A DNA stretch of 39,108 nt from Candidatus Hydrogenedentota bacterium. GTDB taxonomy: Bacteria; Hydrogenedentota; Hydrogenedentia; Hydrogenedentales; CAITNO01. This document shows positions 1 through 8,434 of this stretch, in pieces (position 1 is the stretch's first letter; the number at the start of each line of letters is the position of its first letter). The position numbers and the translations under genes are program-made. The DNA is taken from contig JAGPFE010000031.1 in assembly GCA_018056705.1 (NCBI GenBank), forward strand, positions 1 through 39,108, in the 5' to 3' direction. Below the pieces are notes generated by a model. The model was not told where the DNA came from, ran no database searches, and was given only the letters and a program-made list of their open reading frames with translations.

Positions 1-9
1 CTGGCGGCA

Positions 10-39
10 CCTCCACGGGTTTCCGCCCGCATTGTACCA
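10..39 (-). promoter_or_regulatory. Possible promoter and ribosome-binding site of a gene leaving the window to the left
   Basis: On the minus strand an extended -10 element, TGG-TACAAT (positions 39 to 31), is followed about 16 nt later by GGAGG (14 to 10). No start codon is visible before the window ends. No convincing -35 was found. This is weak evidence that a leftward gene begins just outside the window. The rest of 1-111 holds a small GC-rich hairpin (about 48-64) and nothing else recognised. Confidence 0.25.
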
Positions 40-111
40 CACCCCACTGCCGGGGGCGCCGGCATTCCGGACCCGCGACAGACCGTGGTGGCGTTTAGCC
101 GTCAGCCAGCC

Positions 112-918
112 TTACTGGGCGGCCGGAGTGGCTGGTTGAGTTCCGTTTCCGGAGTCCGGCGGGGCCACCGTGTTTTCCGGCGTGGTGACTTTCGCTTCCG
201 GGGAAGATGCCTCGGCGGCAGGTTTCTGTTCTTCAGGGAACAGGTCAGGGTGATCCTTCTTCAGCCGGTCCAGCGCGCCTTGGGCCCGTCTCGCGGCGGT
301 AGTTTCCGGAAAGACCTCTGTCTGGCGACGGTAACTTTCGACGGCCTCCTGAAGATTTCCGGCTTTTTCCTGCAGGCGACCGATGTCGTACCACCGCAAC
401 TGGACCAGGTAATCGGTAGGGAAATCCAGCACCAGTTTTTTATAGGACTCCAGGGCCTGGGCGACGTTACCCTGTCCTTCCTCGATGAATGCCAGTCCGT
501 CCTTCGCCCGGGGCACGTATATGGACCGGGGATATTTTTCACACAGGGTATTGAAAAATTCCCGGGCCTTCTCGTAATTTTCGGCCTCCAGGGCGGCTTC
601 ACCCGCCAGGTAGAGGGTCTCATCCGACCATTTCCCCGCGTTTTCCGCCGCCGCGGCCAACATGTCCATCCGCGCCGCTGGATCCTCTTTCAACGCGGCG
701 CGCACGTATTCCTCCGCGGACCGGGCCGCGTTATTACGGGTCACCGCCTGGGCCGCGATACCGGCCAGCACGCAGACGATCACAAAAACCACGCCACCGA
801 CATATAACCAGGGATTTTCCAGCACGTGCTTATACAGTCGCTCGAGATCCGTCACGGGCTTCGAAACTTCCTGTTCCACGTCCTGCAACCGGTGGGATGT
901 TTTGCGGGGCCTTGCCAT
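112..918 (-). CDS. Membrane-anchored tetratricopeptide-repeat protein
   Basis: This 268-aa protein has a basic cytoplasmic N-terminus, one transmembrane helix (about residues 37-60), an extracytoplasmic helical domain with several TPR-like repeats (about 65-215), and a Pro/Ala/Glu-rich tail. Its architecture resembles the YfgM/BamD-like TPR proteins that act as periplasmic scaffolds or chaperone partners, but no specific family is certain. The repeats show the small-residue spacing of TPRs, for example the AGEAALEAENYEKAREFF and AGNLQEAVESYRR helices. The start is ATG at 916-918 with GGAG 9 nt upstream. A strong terminator lies between it and the upstream lipoprotein genes. No promoter is visible in the roughly 35 nt between that terminator and the start, so transcription may come from read-through. 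The partner and function are unknown. Confidence 0.75.
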   Translation of the reverse strand: MARPRKTSHRLQDVEQEVSKPVTDLERLYKHVLENPWLYVGGVVFVIVCVLAGIAAQAVTRNNAARSAEEYVRAALKEDPAARMDMLAAAAENAGKWSDETLYLAGEAALEAENYEKAREFFNTLCEKYPRSIYVPRAKDGLAFIEEGQGNVAQALESYKKLVLDFPTDYLVQLRWYDIGRLQEKAGNLQEAVESYRRQTEVFPETTAARRAQGALDRLKKDHPDLFPEEQKPAAEASSPEAKVTTPENTVAPPDSGNGTQPATPAAQ

Positions 919-952
919 GCCGTATTACTCCTCGAAAAGGATCATGCCTGTT

Positions 953-998
953 AAAAAACACCCCCCGACACAATCAACCACTCAAGTCCGTGTCGGGG
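953..998 (-). terminator. Rho-independent terminator after the two-lipoprotein operon
   Basis: Read on the minus strand, a perfect 9-bp stem (CCCCGACAC, 998-990 in complement, with 971-963) closes an 18-nt loop. Four nt later comes a run of six T (958-953). It lies 18 nt past the stop codon of the downstream lipoprotein gene and upstream of the TPR gene. Confidence 0.8.
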
Positions 999-1015
999 AA
1001 CTGTATATATCATAT

Positions 1016-1495
1016 TCAGTAGAGCGGCCCCCACTCAAGTATCTTCCAGGAGCCTTGCGTCCATTCGAGCAGCACCACCGTCTGTCCCTGGATATTGAGG
1101 GGCAACCCCGCCCTGTCCACGGGATCCGCCATGGCCCCGAACGATTCGACCACCCGGGCATATTGTCCCTGAATTTCGACTTTTGGAGGCGTGCGCACGA
1201 TTCGGATGTTCCGGTAATTGGCGAAAATCTGGCGCAGGTATTCGCGAATACCCGCGTAATCCCGGCCAGCCTTGTCCCGGTAGTTTGGCGAAACATGCCC
1301 CATCACCTGGAAGAGGGACTGGCGCTGCATGCCGGACTGCACGTCATCCATTACCTGGCGCACCCGCGCTTCGGCGTCCGCGGCGGTCATCAGCCGGGAT
1401 TGCCAGGGTAGATTGTCCAGCGAAATGGACCGGCATCCCCCCACCAGAACCAGCAGTCCTGCAGCCAGCAGTACGACCCTCCCCAACCGGACCAT
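1016..1495 (-). CDS. Small lipoprotein with an NTF2-like domain (putative)
   Basis: This 159-aa protein starts with a short basic segment, a hydrophobic stretch and a lipobox (VGGC at about residue 21), so it should be a diacylated lipoprotein facing the periplasm. The mature part, from about residue 40, has the helix-plus-curved-sheet pattern of NTF2/SnoaL-like domains and ends in the typical W-K-I-LEW-G strand. The ATG is at 1493-1495. The codon before it in frame is TTG and was not chosen. Its ATG shares one base with the stop codon of the upstream lipoprotein gene (TGATG), so the two are translationally coupled. No enzymatic residues are evident. It may bind a small ligand or a partner, but the function is unknown. 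Confidence 0.7.
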   Translation of the reverse strand: MVRLGRVVLLAAGLLVLVGGCRSISLDNLPWQSRLMTAADAEARVRQVMDDVQSGMQRQSLFQVMGHVSPNYRDKAGRDYAGIREYLRQIFANYRNIRIVRTPPKVEIQGQYARVVESFGAMADPVDRAGLPLNIQGQTVVLLEWTQGSWKILEWGPLY

Positions 1496-2007
1496 CAAAA
1501 AGCTTCCTTGCCTCCTTCAGGCACGAGATGCAGAATCAACCGCTTGGGGCGACCAAACCCGACCTGCTCCACCGAAACCTCCAGGCGTTTACCGGGCTTC
1601 GTAAACAGCACGCGCACGCCGCCAGACGCTTCATTGACGCTCTCCAGGCGCCATCCCGCGGCCGGGCAGTTTTCGAGATAGAAATTGGCGACCTGGTTGA
1701 CATCCGCCCGGATGTCATACACCATGCGCCCAATCTGGAGGTCCTTGGACTCGTACACGTAGGAACGATCCAGATCTTCCTTCGCTTTTTCCGGGACAGG
1801 AACTTCCTGGAAGCGGGGCTTTGAGGATACGGCCAGACCGGAAGAGCCCGCGGCAGGTGTTCCGGTCTGCTGCTTGGTTTCATCGAGCAGTTCCACGGGG
1901 GGCGCGGACTTCTTCTGCCAGGGCAACTCCATGCTCTGGCAGGCCTGCAGCATCAGCATCGCCCACACCGGCACCATCCACACGAGGGTTCCCGTCATCC
2001 GCTTCAT
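1495..2007 (-). CDS. Small lipoprotein of unknown function
   Basis: This 170-aa protein has a signal sequence and a lipobox (LQAC, Cys at about residue 23). A linker rich in Pro, Ser and Gly follows to about residue 75. The rest is a compact alpha/beta domain whose centre reads as a helix (DVNQVANFYLENCPAAGWR) followed by beta strands. This resembles small domains found in outer-membrane lipoproteins, but I cannot name the family. The ATG is at 2005-2007 with a good site (GGAGGAG about 5 nt upstream). It is first of a two-gene operon with the NTF2-like lipoprotein, which suggests the two work at the same envelope location. Confidence 0.65.
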   Translation of the reverse strand: MKRMTGTLVWMVPVWAMLMLQACQSMELPWQKKSAPPVELLDETKQQTGTPAAGSSGLAVSSKPRFQEVPVPEKAKEDLDRSYVYESKDLQIGRMVYDIRADVNQVANFYLENCPAAGWRLESVNEASGGVRVLFTKPGKRLEVSVEQVGFGRPKRLILHLVPEGGKEAF

Positions 2008-2165
2008 GGTGTCTCCTCCAACTCCGCCATCCGGCGGAAGGTTTCGTTACTGTAGATCCCTTGGGTAAAGCATACGTGGAAGTTCAACCGCGTTGCAACA
2101 AGCGTGTTACCGGTACCGGCCAGGTCCGTTTCCATTGAACCCGCGCATTTCGCAAAGGCGCGCAA

Positions 2166-2328
2166 CCTGTCATTTCGACGAACAAAGTGAGGAGAAATCT
2201 AAAAAAAGCAAAACCAAAATTAAGCAGTAAGTTTATAGTTTAAATAAAATAAATGAGTATATACTATAAATTTTAACATCATTGAGGCGATGGGGAAAAG
2301 ATTTCTCGCTTCGCTCGAAATGACAAGG
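2166..2328. repeat. Interspersed inverted-repeat element (HFERSEKSF type), MITE-like
   Basis: The left end (2166-2200) and right end (2299-2328) are inverted copies of one motif of roughly 30 bp that begins CCT(T)GTCATTTCGA and ends GAGAAATCT. They enclose about 100 bp of AT-rich sequence unlike the GC-rich surroundings. Translated, the motif gives the HFERSEKSF / VISSEARNL strings that appear as spurious peptides in many bacterial genomes, marking it as a known kind of dispersed intergenic repeat. The left copy is more degenerate (ACGAACAAAGTGAG) than the right (AGCGAAGCGAG). No transposase is present, so any movement would need a factor encoded elsewhere. Confidence 0.65.
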
Positions 2329-2339
2329 TTGGGGTTGAG

Positions 2340-2374
2340 AAAAAACGTCCAGGAAAAAGGACCAAGTTCCTGGA
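2340..2374 (-). terminator. Probable terminator downstream of the alpha/beta hydrolase
   Basis: On the minus strand a 7-bp stem (CCAGGAA paired with TTCCTGG, 2374-2368 and 2356-2350) closes an 11-nt loop and is followed after three bases by seven T (2346-2340). It lies about 165 nt past the stop codon of the hydrolase gene and could end the murC-ftsQ-ftsZ-hydrolase transcript. Confidence 0.55.
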
Positions 2375-2537
2375 ATAGACCATTCCTCGATCGCAGGCAC
2401 GTTTCGCGAAAGATGACCATGCTCCGGTGGAAGGACTCGTTCCGATCGCAAGCATTTCGATCCAAACGCGTGAATGAAATTAAACGGTAGCACAACAATT
2501 CAGCACGAAGAATACGCGACTTAGACTTGAGTTCACC

Positions 2538-4514
2538 TTACCACTGCTCGAGGGCGTCCAACAGGTCACTTGCGACATACTGAAACAATTCACTGTGTCG
2601 AGTGAAACGGTTATACCGGCCATTCACGATTTCCAGGTGACTCCAACCGGGAAAAAGTCTCAAGTGTTCCGGCAAAGCAAGGGTATTTTCGGTAATAAAA
2701 GACCAGTCCGGTTCCAGCGGCCACGCGGGGAGTTCCCAACCCATGACACGGCGTGTCCGGTAGAAATTCCGGCCCGGTGCTCCTGGACAAACGAGCATAC
2801 TCTGTAACGGCACGAACCCATCGTTCAACTGGTACGTAGTCAGGGGCCAGCGTCCCCGGTTCGATTCATAAAGTCCCATCATGATGGAGGTTAGTCGGAG
2901 ACCGGCGCTCTCGATGAAATTCTTCCAGAAGGAAGTCTCGTCATCGTTTGACCGGGCCGCAAGATCCGTCAAGTTATCAAAGTCCTTGATGTATCCGGCA
3001 TAGCAGTAAAACCGGTCAAGGAAATTGCCGCCCCGGGTGGGGGGAAGGACCTGGTCCAGGCCGCCGCAATAGTTCGGCAGGGGCGCGGCCGGTTCAAAGG
3101 TGGTGTCATCCGGAAAATCCGGACGGGCGCGCGCCCAACTGGTATTGGCATCGCGTGGAGAGAGCACGCGAGGATGCCATTTCTGATCGATGGTCCATGC
3201 TTCGAAGTGGCGATAGGGAATGCCCTGGCCGGCGGCTTCGTCGAAATTACCCCACCCGTTGTCGAGATCGCTCTGGTTTTTTACGGAAAAATAGTTGATC
3301 CGTACCAGGTTTTCCAAGATGGCCGCGGCAAGGTTCAGCCTGCCGATACCCAGTTTCGAAACGGTATGGCGCCCCCACTCGATCGTGGCCAGCGGCGATC
3401 CCAGCATGGGAGCCCCAAGGTTGACGCACGCGATGACCTGTTCGCCCCAGTCTGGATAATTGTTCATGAACGCGAGGGCCTTGAGTCCACCCGAACTGTT
3501 GGTCAGTATGGCGAAAGGTCCCACGGGCCAGAAATAGCGGATACCATCGGTTTCGACTCCTTCGTGGATGGCCTGTTCCAGGAAGCCGCGTAACCACGCG
3601 ACAATGCTGTCCTGGTACGCGGGACAATCCGGATCGAATCCAATGGCGGCATTAATTCCCGCCATGGGCTGATCATAAACCCATACCTGGAACCGCTGCC
3701 GGAATGCCTCAGCCTCGTCACTCCGGGCAACCCAGTCAAGGAAATTCATCCAGCGATTCGTTCCCGTGCCGTGTATCAGCAGCACTGGCACAGCACCGAC
3801 AGCGGCCTGGGGAACCGCCCGCCATAGTTTCCACCCGGTCCGGGCGGCCGGGTCATCGGTCGGATCGGGCCAGTGCAGCAATACCTGGTCCAGCAGGGAC
3901 CCCTTCTCGTGAACGGTGGTTTTCCAGGCTACCACGAAATCGCCGGGCAGGGCGTGAAATACCAGGGAACTGCCATCCGCGGTGGGTTTGCTCGGTTCTT
4001 CAAGAAACCAGCCTTTCTGAACACGACGGTAGACGCGCGCATCGCTGGCCGCCTGCTGTTCAAGGGGCACCACCACTTTCAACAGGTCGGGGCCTTTTCC
4101 TGAAACCCGCACCACCCGGAATAGTTCGGCTTGGGGATCCAGCTCGTTACGCAGCGCGCCTGGGTTCAGCAGGGAGAGTTCAGGCGCGTTACCCATAACC
4201 CGGGTACCATCGGACAGGATGGCCGAGCGCCCAAGCAGCCCCAGCAACTGTCGCTGAATCGTGGTCACCCGAACAGCGGGATCTCCCCGCAACAACGCGG
4301 CGATCGAACGTGAAAGATCCGTAACGTTTGGAACGGCATGCTGTCCAGAGGACGTGACTATTTCGATTTGCGCGGCGTCAGCCGGAAAAAGGGGCGCGAG
4401 ATTTTCCGCGATCAGGGTTGTCGAACACAGGAGACCAGTCATCACGACCGGTAGATACCGAAAGAAAACCAAGCCCATAAACAGCCCCACGTTGCGGTAC
4501 CAGCGTTTTTTCAA
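2538..4514 (-). CDS. Secreted alpha/beta-hydrolase (lipase-like)
   Basis: This 658-aa protein has a basic N-terminus and a hydrophobic signal segment (about residues 10-36). An N-terminal domain with no recognised family (40-235) precedes an alpha/beta-hydrolase domain. The oxyanion strand is LIHGTG (246-251). The nucleophile elbow is N-S-S-G-G (339-343), where Ser341 is the expected nucleophile and Asn replaces the usual first Gly of GxSxG. A late W-S-H-L segment near residue 625 could supply the catalytic His. The layout resembles large secreted lipases or PGAP1-type esterases, but the substrate is unknown. The 5'-most start is a TTG at 4514 that gives a typical n-region (MKKR). An ATG at 4478 preceded by GGGG is the alternative. 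It begins 34 nt after the ftsZ stop, with no obvious terminator between, so it may be the last gene of the division operon. Confidence 0.7.
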   Translation of the reverse strand: MKKRWYRNVGLFMGLVFFRYLPVVMTGLLCSTTLIAENLAPLFPADAAQIEIVTSSGQHAVPNVTDLSRSIAALLRGDPAVRVTTIQRQLLGLLGRSAILSDGTRVMGNAPELSLLNPGALRNELDPQAELFRVVRVSGKGPDLLKVVVPLEQQAASDARVYRRVQKGWFLEEPSKPTADGSSLVFHALPGDFVVAWKTTVHEKGSLLDQVLLHWPDPTDDPAARTGWKLWRAVPQAAVGAVPVLLIHGTGTNRWMNFLDWVARSDEAEAFRQRFQVWVYDQPMAGINAAIGFDPDCPAYQDSIVAWLRGFLEQAIHEGVETDGIRYFWPVGPFAILTNSSGGLKALAFMNNYPDWGEQVIACVNLGAPMLGSPLATIEWGRHTVSKLGIGRLNLAAAILENLVRINYFSVKNQSDLDNGWGNFDEAAGQGIPYRHFEAWTIDQKWHPRVLSPRDANTSWARARPDFPDDTTFEPAAPLPNYCGGLDQVLPPTRGGNFLDRFYCYAGYIKDFDNLTDLAARSNDDETSFWKNFIESAGLRLTSIMMGLYESNRGRWPLTTYQLNDGFVPLQSMLVCPGAPGRNFYRTRRVMGWELPAWPLEPDWSFITENTLALPEHLRLFPGWSHLEIVNGRYNRFTRHSELFQYVASDLLDALEQW

Positions 4515-4548
4515 TGATACCGCAACATTCAGTCACCCCCCGAATCAC

Positions 4549-6117
4549 TTATTTTTTCATGGAGCGACGCAGAAAAGCGGGAATATTGAGCAGCCGTTTC
4601 TTTTCCTCGGATTCCTCTTTCTCTTTCGTCCGATCCGAACTATACACGTCGGTGAAAATCATGGGCTGGTCATCTAAACTGGGCTGTTTTGGTACAGACC
4701 GATCGGGAAGTTTTTCGACCTTGGCCGCGGGCATGATGGGTTGACGGTCTCCAGTCGCGGCCTTGGGACGCGCCACCGGGGTAACCGGAGCGGCGGGGGC
4801 CTGCCGCACTACCTGTGATGTCTGCCGCGAGGCGGCCGCGCCGGGCGCCTCACCCGGCAAGCCGGGCATGACAGGCTGCCGCGAATCCGGGGGCCGGGAA
4901 TCAGCGGACCCTGCCGACCGTGCTGCCGCGGGTGTGGAGTCCGCCATCACGGACCCTTCCAGGTTTTTCGGAGGCGTCTCGGGACCAACGCCCCCCCGCC
5001 CGGCGAGGACACCGCGTCCCATGGCAGATTGTCGGGCATAATGTTCCCGGTAGTCCCGCTCCGGGAAGCCCGCGGCGATAACCGTCACCTGGAAATCCGC
5101 GCGCGGCTGATCCTCCACGACGGCGCCAAAAATGATTCGCGCGTCAGGGCTGGCATTCTTTTTGACGAAATTGATAGCTTCCTCGACTTCAAGCATGCGC
5201 ATGTCCGAGCCGCCCCGAACGTTGATGATAACGCCCTTGGCCCCGACAATGTCAGACTGGTCAAGCAGGGGACACTCGATCGCCATGCGGGCAGCGGCAA
5301 CCGCCCGGTCTTCCTTTTCCCCGGTGCCAATCCCCATGAGCGCCCGGCCGCCTACTTTCATGATGCTGCGAAGATCGGCAAAGTCTACGTTGATCAACCC
5401 CGGCACCGTGATCAACTCGGTGATAGCGCGCACGCCGTCGTAGAGGATATCGTCACCCCGGCGGAAGGCATCAAGGAAAGAGGTTTCCTTCGTGCTGATT
5501 TCCAGGATACGCTCGTTCAGTACCACCACGAGGGTATCGACATGCTCCTTGAGCAATTCCAGTCCCTGCAGCGCGTTTTCCATGCGCTGCTCCCCCTCGA
5601 AAGGAAAGGGAAGCGTTACGAACGCGATGGTGAGCGCGCCGATCTCCCGCGCGGTCTTGGCCACGAGAGGGGCCGCGCCGGTCCCCGTGCCACCGCCCAG
5701 GCCAACGGCCAGCATCACCAGGTGCGCACCCTCCAATGCGGTTCGGACCTGTTCAATGTCTTCCTCACAGGCTTTGCGACCCACTTCGGGATCCGCCCCG
5801 GCGCCCAGGCCGCCACAGGTGTTCTTGCCGATCTGGATGGCGTAAGGAGCCCGGGATTTGCGCAGGGCCTGGGCGTCGGTGTTAATCACGATGTAGTCCA
5901 CGCCCGTGAGGTTATCCTTGATCATCCGGTCCACCGCGTTGCTCCCACCACCGCCAATACCACAGACCTTGACGACGGCGCGCTGGTCAAAGGTCTCGAA
6001 ATGCTTGCCTGCTCCACCCGGGACGGAACGCGATTCTGTCCGGGGATTCTGGGAAACTTTTTCCCCGGATCGGGTGGGCTGGAACTGGTCGCCATGTTCA
6101 AACAGGTCCTGGCTCAT
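4549..6117 (-). CDS. ftsZ: Cell division protein FtsZ
   Basis: FtsZ is the tubulin-like GTPase that forms the cytokinetic ring at the inner face of the cytoplasmic membrane. The 522-aa protein has an acidic extension of about 45 residues, then the GTPase core with IGGGGSNA (54-61), the tubulin signature GGGTGTG (141-147) and the T7-loop-like segment NVDFADLRSIM near residue 245. The core ends near residue 355. A long Pro/Ala-rich linker follows, ending in the conserved C-terminal peptide NIPAFLRR that binds FtsA and other anchors. Two consecutive ATGs are possible (6120 and 6117). I chose 6117 because GGGAG lies 7 nt away. The longer open frame would overlap ftsQ. It follows ftsQ by 13 nt. 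No ftsA lies between ftsQ and ftsZ, the usual E. coli position. The linker of over 100 residues is longer than in E. coli. Confidence 0.97.
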   Translation of the reverse strand: MSQDLFEHGDQFQPTRSGEKVSQNPRTESRSVPGGAGKHFETFDQRAVVKVCGIGGGGSNAVDRMIKDNLTGVDYIVINTDAQALRKSRAPYAIQIGKNTCGGLGAGADPEVGRKACEEDIEQVRTALEGAHLVMLAVGLGGGTGTGAAPLVAKTAREIGALTIAFVTLPFPFEGEQRMENALQGLELLKEHVDTLVVVLNERILEISTKETSFLDAFRRGDDILYDGVRAITELITVPGLINVDFADLRSIMKVGGRALMGIGTGEKEDRAVAAARMAIECPLLDQSDIVGAKGVIINVRGGSDMRMLEVEEAINFVKKNASPDARIIFGAVVEDQPRADFQVTVIAAGFPERDYREHYARQSAMGRGVLAGRGGVGPETPPKNLEGSVMADSTPAAARSAGSADSRPPDSRQPVMPGLPGEAPGAAASRQTSQVVRQAPAAPVTPVARPKAATGDRQPIMPAAKVEKLPDRSVPKQPSLDDQPMIFTDVYSSDRTKEKEESEEKKRLLNIPAFLRRSMKK

Positions 6118-6130
6118 CATGTGTCTCCCG

Positions 6131-6937
6131 CTATTTGACAGCCACCTGGGAACCGAAACGCATGTCAATGTACTCCCCGCAAGGGGGAAGGCCGTGATGC
6201 CACGCGCACAGGGTTTCAAATCGTTGCACCTGCTCGTCACACTGCACGCCGGACCACCTTACTTCGCAGGGTAATTCGTCAAAGTAGGTAATGAGGCTTC
6301 CCGGACTGAAGGCGGCGATTTCGGACAAGGTCATGCGGGAAAGCACGGGGCTGGACGCCATCGCGCGCCAGAGTCGCAAGGCCGCGGCGAAATGCTCGTG
6401 TTCGAACCGATCACCGGGTTGTAACGGCGACAGTCCGGGGATGGACGTGATCAGCGGCGGGGTAAACCGGCCGAGAGGGGGAACTTCCCTGAGCACCACG
6501 CCCTCTTCGTCGATTTCGTAAACCCGGTTGTTGCACGATACGGAGGCCACGGGCACCCGCTCGGTAATGGTGATGTACACCACGCCATTACTGGTGGAGC
6601 GAGCCTCGCAGGTTTTCACGTAAGGATCGGCCAGGACCCGTCGTTCCACCTCGCGCAGGTCCAGTTTACGAAGGCTGTCGTCTTCGGTGATGGCTGCCAG
6701 GTCCCGCAGGTGGACCTCACTGAGGATCTGGTGTCCCTCGAATACCAGCGCGGTCACCTTCCGGTCGCCAAAGAGGATGCCGTACACTGCCACCATGATC
6801 ACCACCACGGCCGCGAGCAGCAACAGCAGGCGGGCGACGTCGCGCATATTCTGGCGGCGTACCTGGCGGGGAAACGGCACGATGTTCTCCCGTTTCGGGG
6901 AACGTTTCGGTTGCCTGGTAGCCACGACCGTGTTCAT
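6131..6937 (-). CDS. ftsQ: Cell division protein FtsQ
   Basis: FtsQ (DivIB) is a bitopic scaffold that joins FtsB and FtsL and recruits later division proteins. The 268-aa protein has a basic cytoplasmic tail (1-32), one transmembrane helix (about 35-55), a POTRA domain starting at VTALVFEGHQILS (about 60-130), and a beta domain containing the E-R-x-P-V-A motif and EIDEEGVVL, typical of the FtsQ/DivIB beta domain. Its start overlaps the murC stop by ATGA (6934-6937), and ftsZ follows 13 nt after its stop. The order murC-ftsQ-ftsZ is a shortened version of the division and cell-wall cluster, without the murG, murB, ddl or ftsA neighbours within the window. Confidence 0.9.
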   Translation of the reverse strand: MNTVVATRQPKRSPKRENIVPFPRQVRRQNMRDVARLLLLLAAVVVIMVAVYGILFGDRKVTALVFEGHQILSEVHLRDLAAITEDDSLRKLDLREVERRVLADPYVKTCEARSTSNGVVYITITERVPVASVSCNNRVYEIDEEGVVLREVPPLGRFTPPLITSIPGLSPLQPGDRFEHEHFAAALRLWRAMASSPVLSRMTLSEIAAFSPGSLITYFDELPCEVRWSGVQCDEQVQRFETLCAWHHGLPPCGEYIDMRFGSQVAVK

Positions 6938-8397
6938 GCGCGCTCTCCCTCCCCGGCGGGATGCGTGTTCCCCCGCAAGGCAGATAGAATATGGGGGGCG
7001 ATCCGGTTGATGTTTCCAGCCCCAAGCACCAGCACCACATCGCCGGCTCGCAGTTCAGGCACTAGGCGATCCGCCACGCGGTCCATGTCCCGGGCCAGTT
7101 CGACGTGACGCGCCCCCGTTTTCCAGGCGGCGTCGACAATAAGTCCGGCATCCACCCCCGGCATGGGCTCCTCCCGGGAAGGGTAAATGTCGGTTACGAG
7201 CGCGCGGTCAGCCGTTGCCAGCACCCGGGCGAACTGCTCGCAGAAAAATCTTGTGCGGCTATAGAGATGCGGCTGAAACACGCATATGATCCGCGCGGGT
7301 CTGAGCCAGCGGACGGCTTCCAGCGTAGCCTCGATTTCGGTGGGGTGGTGGGCGTAGTCTTCCACCACGAGCACGCCCCGGGCTTCCCCGCAGACCTGCA
7401 ACCGCCGCCGGACGCCGTCGAAGGCCCGCAGACCTTCGGCAATCTGCCCGAACCGCAGGCCCAGGCATAGACCGACCGCGCACGCGGCCAGGGCGTTCCG
7501 AATGTTATGGGTTCCGAGGGTTTTCAGGCGCAACCGGCCCAGCATCCCGGTCTGGCGCAGGCGTTCGTCATGGGAAATAACATCGAAGCCTACCCGGCAA
7601 TTGCCCAGACGTTCAGTGAAAGAGGAGGCATGTTCGTCGGTTTCCACGGCGACGTTCACCGCCTGCAGGGACACACCGTCCCCCAGGCCATAGGTGACGC
7701 GGAGACTTTCTATCTCGGACAGGATCGCGGCGATATTGGGGTCATCCGCGCACAGCACGCTGTATCCATAAAAGGGAACGGCATTGCAGAAATCAATGAA
7801 AGCCCGCTGGATGCGATCCAGGGTACCGTAATATTCGAGGTGTTCCGCGTCTATACTGGTCACCACGGCAATGGTAGGATGCAGGCGGAGGAAAGAACCG
7901 TCGTGCTCGTCGGCTTCGGCCACCAGGCAGTCGCCGGTACCCCATCGGGCGTTGGTGCCGCTACGGTGGAGAATCCCGCCGACGATACTCGTCGCGCCAA
8001 TGTTGGCCGCGTCGACGATCGCGCTGATCATGGAGGTGGTGGTGGTTTTCCCGTGGGTTCCCCCGACGGCCACGGCATGGGGCTTCAGCCGCATGAGGTC
8101 CGCCAGGAGATCGCTGCGATGCATCACCGGGATGCCACGGCGCCGGGCAGCCACGAGCTCCACGTTGTCCTCCCGGACGGCGGCAGACCGGACGACAATG
8201 TCGGGATGGCCGAGATGGGCGGGATCGTGTCCGAGACAGAACCGGAGCCCGTAAGCGGTCAGCCTCCGGGTGATTTCGGACTCGGCAATATCGGAACCGG
8301 ATACGTCATAGCCCAGGTTGAGCAGGATTTCGGCCAGTCCGCTCATCCCGATACCGCCCACGCCCACGAAATGTACAGTCCGTTTCAGGGTGATCAT
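6934..8397 (-). CDS. murC: UDP-N-acetylmuramate--L-alanine ligase MurC
   Basis: MurC adds L-Ala to UDP-MurNAc using ATP, the first step of the peptidoglycan stem peptide, in the cytoplasm. The 487-aa protein is of normal length. It opens with a Rossmann segment HFVGVGGIGMSGLAE, has the ATP-binding loop GGTHGKTTTTSMI (about 112-124), the central-domain EADEHDGSFL motif, and the C-terminal ligase domain beginning near VEDYAHHPTE. The ATG at 8395-8397 was chosen because AAGGTG lies just upstream. The in-frame codon six residues earlier extends into the operator palindrome at 8410-8425. It is the first gene of murC-ftsQ-ftsZ, overlapping ftsQ by 4 nt. Its promoter region carries a perfect NrdR-type palindrome. 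Confidence 0.97.
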   Translation of the reverse strand: MITLKRTVHFVGVGGIGMSGLAEILLNLGYDVSGSDIAESEITRRLTAYGLRFCLGHDPAHLGHPDIVVRSAAVREDNVELVAARRRGIPVMHRSDLLADLMRLKPHAVAVGGTHGKTTTTSMISAIVDAANIGATSIVGGILHRSGTNARWGTGDCLVAEADEHDGSFLRLHPTIAVVTSIDAEHLEYYGTLDRIQRAFIDFCNAVPFYGYSVLCADDPNIAAILSEIESLRVTYGLGDGVSLQAVNVAVETDEHASSFTERLGNCRVGFDVISHDERLRQTGMLGRLRLKTLGTHNIRNALAACAVGLCLGLRFGQIAEGLRAFDGVRRRLQVCGEARGVLVVEDYAHHPTEIEATLEAVRWLRPARIICVFQPHLYSRTRFFCEQFARVLATADRALVTDIYPSREEPMPGVDAGLIVDAAWKTGARHVELARDMDRVADRLVPELRAGDVVLVLGAGNINRIAPHILSALRGNTHPAGEGERA

Positions 8398-8409
8398 GTC
8401 GCACCTTGG

Positions 8410-8425
8410 ACACAATATATTGTGT
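8410..8425. promoter_or_regulatory. Perfect NrdR-type box beside the murC promoter
   Basis: ACACAATATATTGTGT is a perfect 16-bp palindrome and matches every position of the NrdR-box consensus acaCwAtATaTwGtgt. It begins about 3 nt downstream of the predicted murC transcription start and ends 12 nt before the murC start codon. A bound repressor here would block initiation or early elongation of murC-ftsQ-ftsZ. NrdR normally represses ribonucleotide reductase genes in response to dATP/ATP. Regulation of murC by it is inference. Confidence 0.65.
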
Positions 8426-8434
8426 TGGAAAAAG

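Larger units (their letters stand above)
2008..2537. other. 530-bp intergenic region
   Basis: There is no credible gene here. The region contains the leader of the lipoprotein operon (2008-2100), an inverted-repeat element of about 160 bp with an AT-rich core (2166-2328), and a minus-strand terminator (2341-2374). The remaining stretch, 2375-2537, shows no recognisable feature. Short frames on both strands (2220-2498 and 2290-2490) are translations of the repeat and lack ribosome-binding sites or family resemblance. Confidence 0.6.

Noticed and set aside
2220..2498. Small frames with HFERSEKSF or VISSEARNL strings
   Set aside because: They are translations of a dispersed intergenic repeat, not genes.
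5029..6138. 369-codon open frame on the plus strand
   Set aside because: It is the antisense of ftsZ, whose frame is certain.
6118..6240. 41-residue N-terminal extension of ftsZ
   Set aside because: It overlaps the end of ftsQ and has no homology; ATGs at 6120 and 6117 follow a GGGAG site.
6408..6420. GTTCGAACC, resembling a tRNA T-loop (also at 24124)
   Set aside because: Both copies are inside protein genes (ftsQ and menD) with no acceptor or anticodon arms nearby.
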